64,000 nt of DNA from NCBI RefSeq assembly GCF_900607235.1, contig NZ_LR027849.1, forward strand, positions 744,001-808,000, in the 5' to 3' direction. Position 1 is the first letter of the stretch. Each line of letters begins with the position of its first letter. The notes beneath the pieces are model-generated. The model ran no database searches and was not told the origin of the DNA. It saw only the letters and a list, made by a program, of their open reading frames with translations. The DNA is from Olivibacter jilunii (GTDB lineage: Bacteria; Bacteroidota; Bacteroidia; Sphingobacteriales; Sphingobacteriaceae). Below, one piece after another: positions 34,111 through 42,289 of the stretch. The translations under genes were made by a program, and so were the position numbers.

Positions 34111-34764
34111 TCATTTAACTTTTTCAAGCAGCCATCCATGAAAATCTTTAACGTCATAAAACATAAAGTCGGGTGCTAAGGCTCGTAGTTTATCAGCCTC
34201 TGCAGTCTCTGCCCAAGCCGCCGCTACAATGGGAATGCCAACGTCCTTACAGGCTGTTATATCGCTGGGAGCATCGCCAACATAAATGACCTCGGTTTTC
34301 TTAAAATCAGGCATATGATTTAGTACAGCTTGAATACCCTCAACTTTTCTTGGCCCTTTCGGCGACCCGGTTTCGATCAACTTAAAAAAAGAAAGAAGAT
34401 CAAAACGCTTTAGGGAAATGGCGGTGCTCAGTGCTCCTTTTCCTGTCACAAGAGCCGTTTCAACCTGATGCTTTTTTAGGTCAGCCAGCATTTCACGTAT
34501 ACCTTCAAACGGTTGTGGACATATTTCATGTAATACTTCGTAATTACTTAAATAGTTGGAAACGCCTTGTTGATAATGCGCCGGAGCCAGGGCCATAATA
34601 GTCCCTTCTTCTGAAGGGCCGAAAGTAGAGATGATTTCCTGATCCGAAATTGATTGGCCAATTAGTGGCTCTATAGACTCACGGAAAGCTCGAATGCAAA
34701 GTGGAAGCGTATTAGCGATCGTTCCATCAAGATCAAAAATAACTGCTTTTATTTTTTTTATCAT
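34111..34764 (-). CDS. HAD-family phosphatase, phosphoglycolate-phosphatase-like
   Basis: 217 residues. The HAD motifs are FDLDGTIANT (nucleophile Asp near residue 11), ALVTGKGA (motif II, Thr), Lys in SPKGPRKVEG and VGDAPSDITACKDVGI (motif IV). The helical cap between motifs I and II fits subclass I, as in phosphoglycolate phosphatase and beta-phosphoglucomutase. The GDAPSD sequence favours a phosphatase. The substrate is unknown. It is a cytoplasmic, single gene, divergent from a secreted protein gene 89 bases away. Confidence 0.88.
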   Translation of the reverse strand: MIKKIKAVIFDLDGTIANTLPLCIRAFRESIEPLIGQSISDQEIISTFGPSEEGTIMALAPAHYQQGVSNYLSNYEVLHEICPQPFEGIREMLADLKKHQVETALVTGKGALSTAISLKRFDLLSFFKLIETGSPKGPRKVEGIQAVLNHMPDFKKTEVIYVGDAPSDITACKDVGIPIVAAAWAETAEADKLRALAPDFMFYDVKDFHGWLLEKVK

Positions 34765-34853
34765 GGCTGGTGAAATACTTGAAAATGGCTATTTATTAAT
34801 CAATTTGACTAAGTTAGTTTTGTGGTGATTAAATACCAAATCTATTTGCTCTA

Positions 34854-35495
34854 ATGAAGAATAGGAAGATTTTCTTAAAAGTAATATGCCTGGTTGGTAC
34901 AATGTTGTTTATAGCCGTATCATTTGCCCAAGAGATAAGAATCTTAAATGCTGCCGAAATAGACGAAATTGCTTATGAAGGTGATTTAGATATGCCTGTA
35001 TTCCGTGGCTTTGAATATAGAGATGGAGGTGGTTTATGGGATATGTTGCTTTTGGAAAATAATTATGTGGCTGGGAGTGACACAGCTACTAATTCATCCA
35101 TTAAGGGGATTTTATACTTACAGGATCACGGCGGGTATTTAAAAAAAACAGAATTTAAGGACTTTATAAAGGAGGAAGAAGGAGATATTCGTTTCTGGAC
35201 ATCCTATTGTTCTTTTACAGATTTAGATGGCGATGGGTATATCGATCCTGTAGTCGTTTATGCTTCTTATAAAGGGAAGGATAAATCGGATGAAGAACCG
35301 CTACGAGTCAAGATATTTGTTTTTTATAAAACCGCGAAGATTGGCGTTCGTGCGCAGGAATGCGCGTTGGATGCCTGCCGTACGTTGAAATTTGATAAGA
35401 GCTACGCTGCACTGCCTTTAAGTATTCGTCGGCATGTTCTTCAATTAATGGAAATCATGAGAACGGAGCGGGGAGTGATTCTGAAAGACGGCTGA
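34854..35495 (+). CDS. Secreted protein of unknown function
   Basis: 213 residues with a Sec signal peptide (about 1-25, ending SFAQ). A DLDGDGYIDP segment near residue 125 resembles an EF-hand or FG-GAP calcium-binding loop. The protein contains two Cys near residues 169 and 173. I do not recognise the family with confidence; it resembles the poorly described Bacteroidota group labelled M949_RS01915-like surface polysaccharide proteins. It has no operon partner: the following oxidoreductase has its own -7 element. Periplasmic location is inferred only from the signal peptide. Confidence 0.6.
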   Translation: MKNRKIFLKVICLVGTMLFIAVSFAQEIRILNAAEIDEIAYEGDLDMPVFRGFEYRDGGGLWDMLLLENNYVAGSDTATNSSIKGILYLQDHGGYLKKTEFKDFIKEEEGDIRFWTSYCSFTDLDGDGYIDPVVVYASYKGKDKSDEEPLRVKIFVFYKTAKIGVRAQECALDACRTLKFDKSYAALPLSIRRHVLQLMEIMRTERGVILKDG

Positions 35496-35549
35496 CATTT
35501 TATAATAGAATTTGACTTAAAGCTTACAGCGGTAACTCACCTTAAAGGC

Positions 35550-35557
35550 TACATTTG
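35550..35557 (+). promoter_or_regulatory. -7 element before the luciferase-like gene
   Basis: TACATTTG (35550-35557) matches TAnnTTTG exactly and ends 7 bases before the ATG at 35565, implying a leaderless or nearly leaderless mRNA. No -33 TTTG is seen at the expected distance. Confidence 0.45.
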
Positions 35558-35564
35558 TTGAACT

Positions 35565-36563
35565 ATGACAGAACAAATTCCTTTATCAGCTCTAGAGCTG
35601 GCAGTAGTAGTGGAAGGGGGGGATGCAGGAACAGCAATAGAAAGCAGCGTAAGAGTAGCCCAGCACATCGAAGAATTAGGTTATCGTCGAATTTGGCTAG
35701 CGGAGCACCACAATATGGAACATATAGCCAGTTCCGCTACAGCCGTATTAATTGGCCACGTCGCTGGTCGTACTAAGACAATTAGGGTGGGATCCGGTGG
35801 AGTTATGCTACCCAATCATACGCCGTTGATTGTTGCAGAACAGTTCGGAACCTTAGAAACACTATATCCTGGACGTATCGACTTAGGTTTGGGGCGAGCA
35901 CCTGGCACAGATCAGCTGACAGCCATGGCTTTGCGGAAAAATAATATGCACGCCGCTTTTCAGTTTCCCGATGATGTCAAAGAGTTGCAACAGTTTTTAA
36001 GTGGAGATAATGTGGACAGCAAGGTTCGAGCATTTCCCGGTGAAGGACTTGATATTCCAATATGGATATTGGGCTCAAGCACGGATAGTGCACATTTAGC
36101 AGCGCGTTTAGGCTTACCTTATGCCTTTGCATCCCATTTTGCACCCGCTCAATTTCGAGCAGCCGTTTCCATATATAAACGAGAATTCCGTCCTTCAGAA
36201 CATCTGAACGAACCCTATGTTATGGCTTGTGTTAATGTTATTGGAGCAGATACGGACGAGGAGGCGGAGTTTCTTTCCTCCAGTTTGTATCGGATGTTTA
36301 TTGGCATTTTGACGGATCAACGGCAGCCATTGCAACCACCGAATCCTTCTTTGGCCCTGGCATGGAGCCCCGAGGTCCAGCAAGCGGTAAATAATATGAC
36401 TGCTTGTACTTTTGTGGGTAGCAAAGATACCTTGAGCCGACAATTATCGGCCTTTATTGCCGAGATGGGTATCAATGAGTTGATGGCCACTAGTTATATC
36501 TATGATCTGAATAAAAGGCTTGCCTCTTTTACCATACTGAAAGAAGCGTTACAGGGCATATAA
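35565..36563 (+). CDS. Luciferase-like (LLM class) flavin-dependent oxidoreductase
   Basis: 332 residues forming a TIM barrel of the bacterial luciferase-like group. Signatures include [17 protein letters not shown] near the N-terminus, [25 protein letters not shown], and [14 protein letters not shown]. These match the MsnO8/YhbW-type single-subunit LLM subfamily, which uses reduced FMN. The substrate is unknown. It is followed by a DUF423 gene 38 bases later, possibly co-transcribed. Typical length for this subfamily is 330-340 residues. Confidence 0.9.
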   Translation: MTEQIPLSALELAVVVEGGDAGTAIESSVRVAQHIEELGYRRIWLAEHHNMEHIASSATAVLIGHVAGRTKTIRVGSGGVMLPNHTPLIVAEQFGTLETLYPGRIDLGLGRAPGTDQLTAMALRKNNMHAAFQFPDDVKELQQFLSGDNVDSKVRAFPGEGLDIPIWILGSSTDSAHLAARLGLPYAFASHFAPAQFRAAVSIYKREFRPSEHLNEPYVMACVNVIGADTDEEAEFLSSSLYRMFIGILTDQRQPLQPPNPSLALAWSPEVQQAVNNMTACTFVGSKDTLSRQLSAFIAEMGINELMATSYIYDLNKRLASFTILKEALQGI

Positions 36564-36601
36564 GAATAATGCTAAATGACTTGACTAATAAATAAAAACA
36601 G

Positions 36602-36973
36602 ATGGTTGCTCAAATTTTTGGCGCTGCTTTTGGCCTCCTTGCCGTAATATTGGGAGCCTTTGGTGCTCATGCTTTGAAAAAGAAATTTACGGTTGACCAA
36701 CAGCAAAGTTTTGAAACCGGTGTAAGATACCAAATGTACCATGCAATTGTTTTGATAGGTATAGGTGAACTATACAAAGATGTGGCACTATTTCAAACAA
36801 TTAGTATACTATTTATTGTTGGTGTCATCTTGTTTTCATTCAGTATTTATGGTTTGTGTCTCAGCTCTGCGTTCGGTCGTAAACTACGTTTTTTAGGGCC
36901 CATCACCCCTCTTGGTGGACTTTTCTTGGTAATTGGATGGGCTTTATTGCTCTATCAGGTTCTTTCAAAGTAA
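36602..36973 (+). CDS. DUF423 membrane protein (YgdD family)
   Basis: 123 residues with four membrane segments. The family motif GAFGAHALKK...QQSFETGVRYQMYHAI spans the first and second segments, and the GPITPLGGLFLVIGW segment is close to the C-terminus. DUF423 proteins are small inner-membrane proteins of unknown function. The length equals the usual family size. It lies 38 bases after the luciferase-like gene, on the same strand. Confidence 0.9.
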   Translation: MVAQIFGAAFGLLAVILGAFGAHALKKKFTVDQQQSFETGVRYQMYHAIVLIGIGELYKDVALFQTISILFIVGVILFSFSIYGLCLSSAFGRKLRFLGPITPLGGLFLVIGWALLLYQVLSK

Positions 36974-37038
36974 CTATAAACTTTCCATATTACTTTGAAG
37001 GAATCTTATCTTACTGTCGAATAGTTAATGCCTGACTG

Positions 37039-37335
37039 TTATTTGTGTGTACTGACTTTTTTAAAACGATATAGATATTTACCGTTGGACGCTTGAAAAA
37101 GACTGTCTTGTTGTTGTTGCGCTTGTTGTGAGCTTAATTTAATTACGTCATAAGAAACAAACTCTTCTTTGGGTTCATCGGAGATGCGAACATTATTAAT
37201 GTATTTATAGGAAGGCGTTATGCGATATAATTCGCGATTCCACGTATATATATCCGTTTCTGTCTCTATTTCAAAGTTATCCTTGCTACAGGAGCATAAG
37301 GCTAAGGCGATCAAACAATTTATTATCAATTTCAT
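37039..37335 (-). CDS. Small lipoprotein of unknown function
   Basis: 98 residues. The lipoprotein signal is short (MKLIINCLIALALCSC) with acylated Cys at residue 16. The mature part is polar, with a Gln-rich stretch (SSQQAQQQQDSLFQ) and a basic C-terminus. No family is recognised. It is monocistronic and convergent with DUF423. Two TTAAC repeats 10 bases apart lie 94-109 bases upstream, in the same orientation relative to the gene as the repeats before the barrel/GLPGLI pair at 51.6 kb. Confidence 0.65.
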   Translation of the reverse strand: MKLIINCLIALALCSCSKDNFEIETETDIYTWNRELYRITPSYKYINNVRISDEPKEEFVSYDVIKLSSQQAQQQQDSLFQASNGKYLYRFKKVSTHK

Positions 37336-37428
37336 CAGTTAGATTGTTAAAAATCTTTCCGCGATTCTATGTGCCCTTAGGCAAAAAACATTCCAAGGAA
37401 TATGTAGAAAGCTTAGCAATAGCGAACT

Positions 37429-37444
37429 TTAACATTTATTAACT
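37429..37444 (-). promoter_or_regulatory. Two TTAAC repeats at 10-base spacing
   Basis: TTAACA (37429-37434) and TTAACT (37439-37444); read on the minus strand these are AGTTAA and TGTTAA, 10 bases apart, facing the small lipoprotein gene. They resemble the TGTTAA sites near 11.6 and 51.6 kb. Two short AT-rich copies could arise by chance. Confidence 0.35.
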
Positions 37445-37615
37445 AAACCGATCGCTAATAAGGGCAGATAAGCAAGAAGTTGGTGATGGCTATACAATAA
37501 GGGGGGATAGTACGCTGAAATGTATGAGATTTAGTACATTTTTTATAGGACAGCATTTTTAGTACCCTTTCGCCCCGGTCACCAAATTCACATTAGCCGA
37601 AAAATACATTTTTAT

Positions 37616-37646
37616 TTTGGCAAATACGCCAAAACTCCTATTTTTG
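37616..37646 (+). promoter_or_regulatory. Consensus promoter of tRNA-Ser
   Basis: TTTG (37616-37619), 19 bases, then TATTTTTG (37639-37646), a full match to the Bacteroidota promoter. Transcription should start about 20 bases before the tRNA. Confidence 0.8.
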
Positions 37647-37671
37647 CAGTCCTTCAAGGTAAGGGATAAAC

Positions 37672-37759
37672 GGAGAGTTGTCCGAGTGGTTTAAGGAGCA
37701 CGCCTGGAAAGTGTGTATACCTCAAAAGGGTATCGAGAGTTCGAATCTCTCACTCTCCG
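37672..37759 (+). tRNA. tRNA-Ser(GGA)
   Basis: 88 nucleotides. The acceptor stem GGAGAGT (37672-37678) pairs with ACTCTCC (37752-37758), followed by discriminator G. The anticodon GGA is at 37706-37708 within the loop CTGGAAA. A long variable arm (a GTATACC...GGGTATC hairpin) is typical of class II tRNA-Ser. The T arm GAGAG TTCGAAT CTCTC is intact. CCA is not encoded. It is followed 9 bases later by a terminator. Confidence 0.97.
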
Positions 37760-37768
37760 CGAAAACAG

Positions 37769-37797
37769 GCCCGACTAGTTATCGGGCTTTTCTTTTT
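37769..37797 (+). terminator. Intrinsic terminator of tRNA-Ser
   Basis: GCCCGA (37769-37774) pairs with TCGGGC (37782-37787) across a 7-base loop, followed by a T-rich tract. Confidence 0.85.
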
Positions 37798-37879
37798 ACC
37801 GGAAACCAACCTATTATGATTACTACTATTCCGTCAATTTGATAATCGGGGCTAACAATCTGTGAAATGAGATGCTAAG

Positions 37880-38413
37880 CTAAAGCGGGTATAAGCTCTT
37901 TAGTGTGCGAATACGCTTGTTATGTACCGAAATTTCTTTATAGTGCTTGTCTTTTTGTATTTGAACAAGGTAAATAACGGTACCCGGAATCTGAATTTCT
38001 CGTGCACGTAAAACAGAATAACCATCAAATTTTGAACGAATAATTTTTTTTAGATCTTCTGGAGTAGCGGATTCATTCAGGTATTTAATCGTGTGTTTCC
38101 ATATACCTGTTGCACTATAACTTACCGTATAGGGAATGGTTTCCTGTTTAAACTTGGTAACCAGGCCATCATTTACTTTGTACCATCGAGCGTCAGAAAT
38201 ATTATAAAAATGCTTATTAAAATGTTTCAGTACAAGCCTTGAGTTAGACGATCCGATTGAGGTGAGTACGGTATTAAGTGGGGCGTCTAAATCTTCCCCT
38301 ATTTCCGATCCGTTTTGCGCAACAAGCATTTGTGCCCTGCCATCGGTCGTACCGATGATCACGATAACCATTACCATAAAAGTTATCGCCGTTTTTAATA
38401 ATAAACTTTTCAT
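37880..38413 (-). CDS. Secreted protein with a probable PepSY-like fold
   Basis: 177 residues from the ATG at 38413 (a TTG two codons upstream is less likely). A Sec signal peptide covers about residues 1-28. The mature part has the pattern LKHFNKHFYNISDARWYKVNDGLVTKF...YSATGIWKHTIKYL, resembling the PepSY-like/beta-lactamase-inhibitor-like small domains common in Bacteroidota periplasmic proteins. The family assignment is tentative. No operon partner; it is divergent from a LytS-type kinase 209 bases away and may be its target, but no shared site was identified. Confidence 0.6.
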   Translation of the reverse strand: MKSLLLKTAITFMVMVIVIIGTTDGRAQMLVAQNGSEIGEDLDAPLNTVLTSIGSSNSRLVLKHFNKHFYNISDARWYKVNDGLVTKFKQETIPYTVSYSATGIWKHTIKYLNESATPEDLKKIIRSKFDGYSVLRAREIQIPGTVIYLVQIQKDKHYKEISVHNKRIRTLKSLYPL

Positions 38414-38622
38414 GATCAAATAGCATTGATTTAAAACAAAAGAAAGGTATCATTTATAGATCAGCAATTTTTTTTAGATATACGACATGTTTTTAGCCTA
38501 AATGATAATATGTCTTGATATAAGTCGTTTGTCGTTCGAAAACTGCCGTATGACAAAAAAAATGGCGTTCGACGGATATATTAGGTAACTTAGATTTAAA
38601 ATGACTAGTTCCATAACCGGTG

Positions 38623-39657
38623 ATGAAAAAGTTAAATAACCAATACATTTTTATTATTCTTTTCTGGACATTATATTTTCTATACGAATGGCTAAGTGTT
38701 CCATCCATGAGCGGAGAGTATAGGCGATATTTTATTTCAGCTTGTGTAATGGTACCTACCACCTTTATTGCGGCCATCCTAACGGTACATGTCTATTTCG
38801 CTAAATTCTATCTGAAGAGCCGCAAACGCTTGTTTTGGATTGCCTCTATGCTAACCATGTTCGTGCTGCTGATGATAAGAAGGTTATTTTATTACTATCA
38901 CACATATCCACTATACTACCCCGAAGGAATGTTATTGCCTTTTTTCTATGTACCTAAGCTTATTATCGATTTTGTTAATATGTACCTTATTGTTGGTTTA
39001 TATTCACTTATCTATTTTTTTCGTTCTTATTACGAACAACAAAAACTCAATGCAACCCTTCAGAAAGAAATGATCAGGTCTGAATTGGAGTTGCTTAAGC
39101 TACAGGTTCATCCTCATTTTATTTTTAATACCTTAAATAATATTTACTCATTTTCCATTCAGCAAAAACCGAAGGCGGCAGATCTTATTCATCGCCTTTC
39201 GTCTTTTTTAGATTATAATTTATACCAGGCAAAGGAAAACACTGTACCACTCATTAACGAAATAGAATACATACAGCATTATATCGAATTAGAGAAAATT
39301 CGTTTTGGCGATCGACTAGATATCTCTATAAATATCCTCTCGGAAATAGAGCATTTTTATATAAGTCCAATGTTATTGTTGCCTCTGGTAGAAAATGCGT
39401 TTAAACATGGTGCAGGCAAATTGCAAAAAGATGCTTGGATACGTATGGATATCTCGATGAAACGCGACATCTTAACCGTTAAGATTGAGAATAATTATGC
39501 TGAGCAAACAACCCAATCGGAACGCCCCGGTATTGGTTTAGACAATGTAAAAAGAAGACTGGAAATTCTCTATGAAGGAGCTCACGAAATAAGTATAATG
39601 AAGGAATCCGGTACTTTCCTAGTTGTTCTAAAAATTAAAAATGGAATCACTGCATAA
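38623..39657 (+). CDS. LytS/YehU-type sensor histidine kinase
   Basis: 344 residues from the ATG at 38623 (the GTG just before it is also possible). Four membrane segments (about 8-25, 40-62, 75-92 and 108-132) precede a coiled linker and the His_kinase domain with the signature QVHPHFIFNTLNNIYSF (phospho-accepting His near residue 163). The ATPase part has N-box LLPLVENAFKHG and GIGLDNVKRRLEILY. It is coupled to the LytTR regulator by a 17-base overlap. No separate sensor domain is present, so the membrane region probably does the sensing. Confidence 0.93.
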   Translation: MKKLNNQYIFIILFWTLYFLYEWLSVPSMSGEYRRYFISACVMVPTTFIAAILTVHVYFAKFYLKSRKRLFWIASMLTMFVLLMIRRLFYYYHTYPLYYPEGMLLPFFYVPKLIIDFVNMYLIVGLYSLIYFFRSYYEQQKLNATLQKEMIRSELELLKLQVHPHFIFNTLNNIYSFSIQQKPKAADLIHRLSSFLDYNLYQAKENTVPLINEIEYIQHYIELEKIRFGDRLDISINILSEIEHFYISPMLLLPLVENAFKHGAGKLQKDAWIRMDISMKRDILTVKIENNYAEQTTQSERPGIGLDNVKRRLEILYEGAHEISIMKESGTFLVVLKIKNGITA

Positions 39658-40372
39658 AATAAAATGTATAGCGGTGGACGATGAACCGCCTGCATTACAA
39701 TTATTAATTTCTTATATCGAAAAAATTCAATCACTCGAATTGGTGTTTTCTAGCAGCGACGCGCTGGAAGCTTTTAATTTTATACAACATCATGAGGTCG
39801 ATATTTTATTTATTGATATACAGATGCCGGGTCTTAATGGTTTAGAATTTGTTCGTGCGTTGTTTTATCGACCGGCAGTAATCATGACTACCGCATATCG
39901 TGAGCATGCGGCAGAGGGGTTTGATTTAGATGTTTTAGATTATTTAGTTAAGCCCTTTCGATTTGAACGCTTTTTAAGAGCAGTATCAAAATATTCGCAA
40001 ACGAGCGGTTCTAGTTTGGAGTTCGTTCATAAAGTTCAAAAACAAGAAGATGTTTACATGTACTTTAATGTTAACAAAGAATTGATCAAAGTTTTTTTGA
40101 AAGACATTCTTTATATAGAAAGTGTTAGAGATTATATCAAAATTGTTATGGCTGCTAAAACTATTATAACGTATCAGCGAATCAGTTATATGGAAGAAAA
40201 GTTGCCGGAGGATAACTTTATTAGAATGCACAAATCGTTTATTGTAAACCTACACCAGATTAAGGCGTATAAATGCGATCGATTGAGGGTGGGAAACGAG
40301 GTCCTGCCCGTTGGGCGATTCTATAAGAAAAGGCTGATTGAGCGATTGAACGCGGATCAATTTGGTTCTTAG
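39641..40372 (+). CDS. LytTR-family response regulator
   Basis: 243 residues: receiver domain (about 6-120; acidic pair DDE, phospho-acceptor Asp in ILFIDIQMPGLNG, Lys in LVKPF) and LytTR DNA-binding domain (about 140-238; ILYIESVRDYIKI, FIRMHKSFIVNL, LPVGRFYKKRL). It overlaps the kinase gene by 17 bases, so the two are translationally coupled. LytTR regulators usually bind paired direct repeats. Candidate targets nearby are the divergent secreted protein gene or distant loci; no site is evident. Confidence 0.94.
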   Translation: MESLHKIKCIAVDDEPPALQLLISYIEKIQSLELVFSSSDALEAFNFIQHHEVDILFIDIQMPGLNGLEFVRALFYRPAVIMTTAYREHAAEGFDLDVLDYLVKPFRFERFLRAVSKYSQTSGSSLEFVHKVQKQEDVYMYFNVNKELIKVFLKDILYIESVRDYIKIVMAAKTIITYQRISYMEEKLPEDNFIRMHKSFIVNLHQIKAYKCDRLRVGNEVLPVGRFYKKRLIERLNADQFGS

Positions 40373-40505
40373 AGACGGCATTGCTTGTTTCTGTAGATTT
40401 CGGGAGAAGTATTACATTTCGTATTTTGCAGCGCGAAAGAAACGCAATTATTCAGTTTTATGTGCGTTATAAGGTCATGAAAAGTATGAACAGCTGTGGA
40501 TTGAA

Positions 40506-40531
40506 GAGAGGTGTGAAATAATTCACCTCTC
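40506..40531. repeat. 8-base inverted repeat before the REC-HPt gene
   Basis: GAGAGGTG (40506-40513) and CACCTCTC (40524-40531) are perfect inverted copies with a 10-base loop, 48 bases upstream of the REC-HPt start. There is no T tract, so an operator or leader hairpin is as likely as a terminator for the LytTR operon. Confidence 0.45.
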
Positions 40532-40578
40532 ACGTGGATGACCAGCTGAATTTTATTGCCACTTAAAGAGAATTTCTA

Positions 40579-41373
40579 ATGGAAGAAAACAAAACGAGCG
40601 AGCTTAGAATCTTATTTGCCGAGGACAATGAGGTCAATCGGTTTTATCTTCGGTCTCTCTTCGAACAGCACTTTAAAGGTATGCTGATTTTGGAAGCCAA
40701 AAATGGTCGAGAAGCTGTTGAAATATATGAAGCGTATAGGCCGAATTTAGTGCTGCTTGATTTAAATATGCCGATTATGGGAGGAAATGAGGCCGCCGTA
40801 ACAATTAAGCAATTAGCAGAAACAAACGGGGACAAACCTCGGATAATTGCATTGACAGGGAATTCACTCAATGTCGATGATGGGGCTCATAATCAGGAGG
40901 CGATTGATGATTATATCATCAAACCGTTTACTGCAGAAGCTCTGTTGACACTGCTATCGCCGGTTATTGTAGATGGGAAAAATATAGAAGAAAGCACGGA
41001 TAACTTGGAGATTACAATAGAAGGCGACATATTACACGATAAACGGCATTTTAATTATGAGGAACTGGAGCGATCTTTAGCTAATGACAGACAATTGATC
41101 AATGAAGTTTTAACTTATGTGCTAAATAGTCTGGACACCTTCTTGCCGAGGTTTAGAAACTTAATAACTGAAGGAAATCAAGAGCAAATACAAAAACTTG
41201 CACATGAACTTCGAGGAACCGCACTCAACGCTCGCTTGCCGCTGCTTAGTGAATATGCATTATTGCTAGAAAACCAAGCGAGTTTTGATGAAGATTTTCT
41301 TCTTGAACATTTAAAAAGAATAGATGAAGAAATTAAAGATGTAAAGCCTTTGCTTGCGGCCATGCTTGACTAG
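40579..41373 (+). CDS. Orphan receiver-HPt phosphorelay protein
   Basis: 264 residues. The N-terminal receiver domain (about 9-130) has FAEDNEVNRFYLR, phospho-acceptor Asp in LVLLDLNMPIMGG (near residue 62) and Lys in IIKPF. The C-terminal HPt domain (about 165-262) is helical with the phospho-accepting His in KLAHELRGTALNARL (near residue 213). There is no DNA-binding output and no kinase domain, so it likely relays phosphate between a hybrid kinase and a regulator encoded elsewhere. This REC-HPt order is the C-terminal half of many hybrid kinases; here it is a separate gene. It is monocistronic. Confidence 0.88.
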   Translation: MEENKTSELRILFAEDNEVNRFYLRSLFEQHFKGMLILEAKNGREAVEIYEAYRPNLVLLDLNMPIMGGNEAAVTIKQLAETNGDKPRIIALTGNSLNVDDGAHNQEAIDDYIIKPFTAEALLTLLSPVIVDGKNIEESTDNLEITIEGDILHDKRHFNYEELERSLANDRQLINEVLTYVLNSLDTFLPRFRNLITEGNQEQIQKLAHELRGTALNARLPLLSEYALLLENQASFDEDFLLEHLKRIDEEIKDVKPLLAAMLD

Positions 41374-41462
41374 AAGTAATGGATATCATTTAGATCTATT
41401 AGCAAATTTTGAGGACGTCAAAATATAGGACAAGCACGGTCCACAACTTGTTCTTTAATAGG

Positions 41463-41483
41463 CTCCCCATAAAATATGGGGAG
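41463..41483. terminator. Hairpin between convergent genes
   Basis: CTCCCCATA (41463-41471) pairs perfectly with TATGGGGAG (41475-41483) across a 3-base loop. The T tract is poor. It separates the convergent REC-HPt and small-protein genes. Confidence 0.6.
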
Positions 41484-41489
41484 TTATCG

Positions 41490-41924
41490 TTAAGCACCTA
41501 TTAGGGTATATTCAAATCTCCGACCTATTTTTCTACCTTCAATAAAGCCATTTTTAAGAAGATAGGACAGCCTTACCGCAACTACTTTTTCCAGTTTATA
41601 TGGATCCAATTCGGGTTGTGCCTGTTGTAGAACATCCAAAATATCCTCTTTGAATCCTTGTCCTACATTTGTCAATGCATAGCTGATCTTATAGTCTAGT
41701 TTGGAATGGGGATCAAAATTTTCTACCGGTTTGAGTACCTTTTTATTGGCTTTACTTTCAAGGGTATAACCGGCAGAGGAAGGGATCAGACTGGCAAGGC
41801 TATTGCTTTTATTGCCCGTAATGCCCTCAATAGTTTTGTCGATGCTTTTTATTTCCTGTAAAAGCGCTTCCCGCATTTCTTTCAAGTATTCGATTACTTG
41901 TTTTTCTTGAACTTGAGCTTTCAT
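41490..41924 (-). CDS. Small protein of unknown function, possibly DNA-binding
   Basis: 144 residues. An N-terminal coiled coil (about 5-40, EYLKEMREALLQEIKSIDKTI) leads to a linker and a C-terminal region (about 75-144) with VAVRLSYLLKNGFIEGRKIGRRFEYTLIG, which looks like the recognition helix and wing of a winged helix. I do not recognise the family. Its promoter has a perfect 9-base palindrome between the -33 and -7 elements (41956-41975), which fits negative autoregulation by a DNA-binding product. Function remains inferred. Confidence 0.6.
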   Translation of the reverse strand: MKAQVQEKQVIEYLKEMREALLQEIKSIDKTIEGITGNKSNSLASLIPSSAGYTLESKANKKVLKPVENFDPHSKLDYKISYALTNVGQGFKEDILDVLQQAQPELDPYKLEKVVAVRLSYLLKNGFIEGRKIGRRFEYTLIGA

Positions 41925-42289
41925 GTAATGTTAGTGATTGGTTTTTACAAACTTATATAATTTAAATAAATTATACAATTCGAAGGACTAAGATTGATGC
42001 ATTGTTGTGGTAGAGACATCAAAAATCGTATGCTTTGTTTTTTTAAATTGTTTGTTCTGTGATAAAAGAAAGCGAATACGGATAGGCGTTTGTCGCATTT
42101 TCCTTATAAATTTCTCATAGAGCGACTGCTGTTTTTTTTATTGATCATGTAGATTCGTATCGTTACAATTTTGTGATAGAGTTTACTGCAAATTGCAGCG
42201 GAGATGGTTTAGCTTTTTTTTCAATTAACTATAGAAGAATCATTTGGCTGGTGTGAAGACTAATTTTAACAAATAATGATAAAAATACA
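41925..42289. other. 365-base intergenic region
   Basis: It contains the promoter and palindrome at 41948-41979. The rest (about 41980-42289) is AT-rich, with no ORF, hairpin or repeat I can support, and leads into a decayed PhnB-like gene. Confidence 0.5.
41948..41979 (-). promoter_or_regulatory. Minus-strand promoter with palindromic operator in its spacer
   Basis: On the minus strand: ATTG (complement of 41976-41979), 20 bases, then TAAGTTTG (complement of 41948-41955), a good Bacteroidota promoter. The spacer is TATAATTTA-AA-TAAATTATA (41956-41975), a perfect 9-base inverted repeat filling the whole gap. A dimeric repressor bound there would block RNA polymerase. Confidence 0.65.

Larger units (their letters stand above)
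37336..37671. other. 336-base intergenic region
   Basis: No coding region seen. It contains a candidate regulator site (37429-37444) facing the small lipoprotein gene and the consensus promoter of tRNA-Ser (37616-37646). The rest is AT-rich, with no recognisable structure. Confidence 0.5.
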
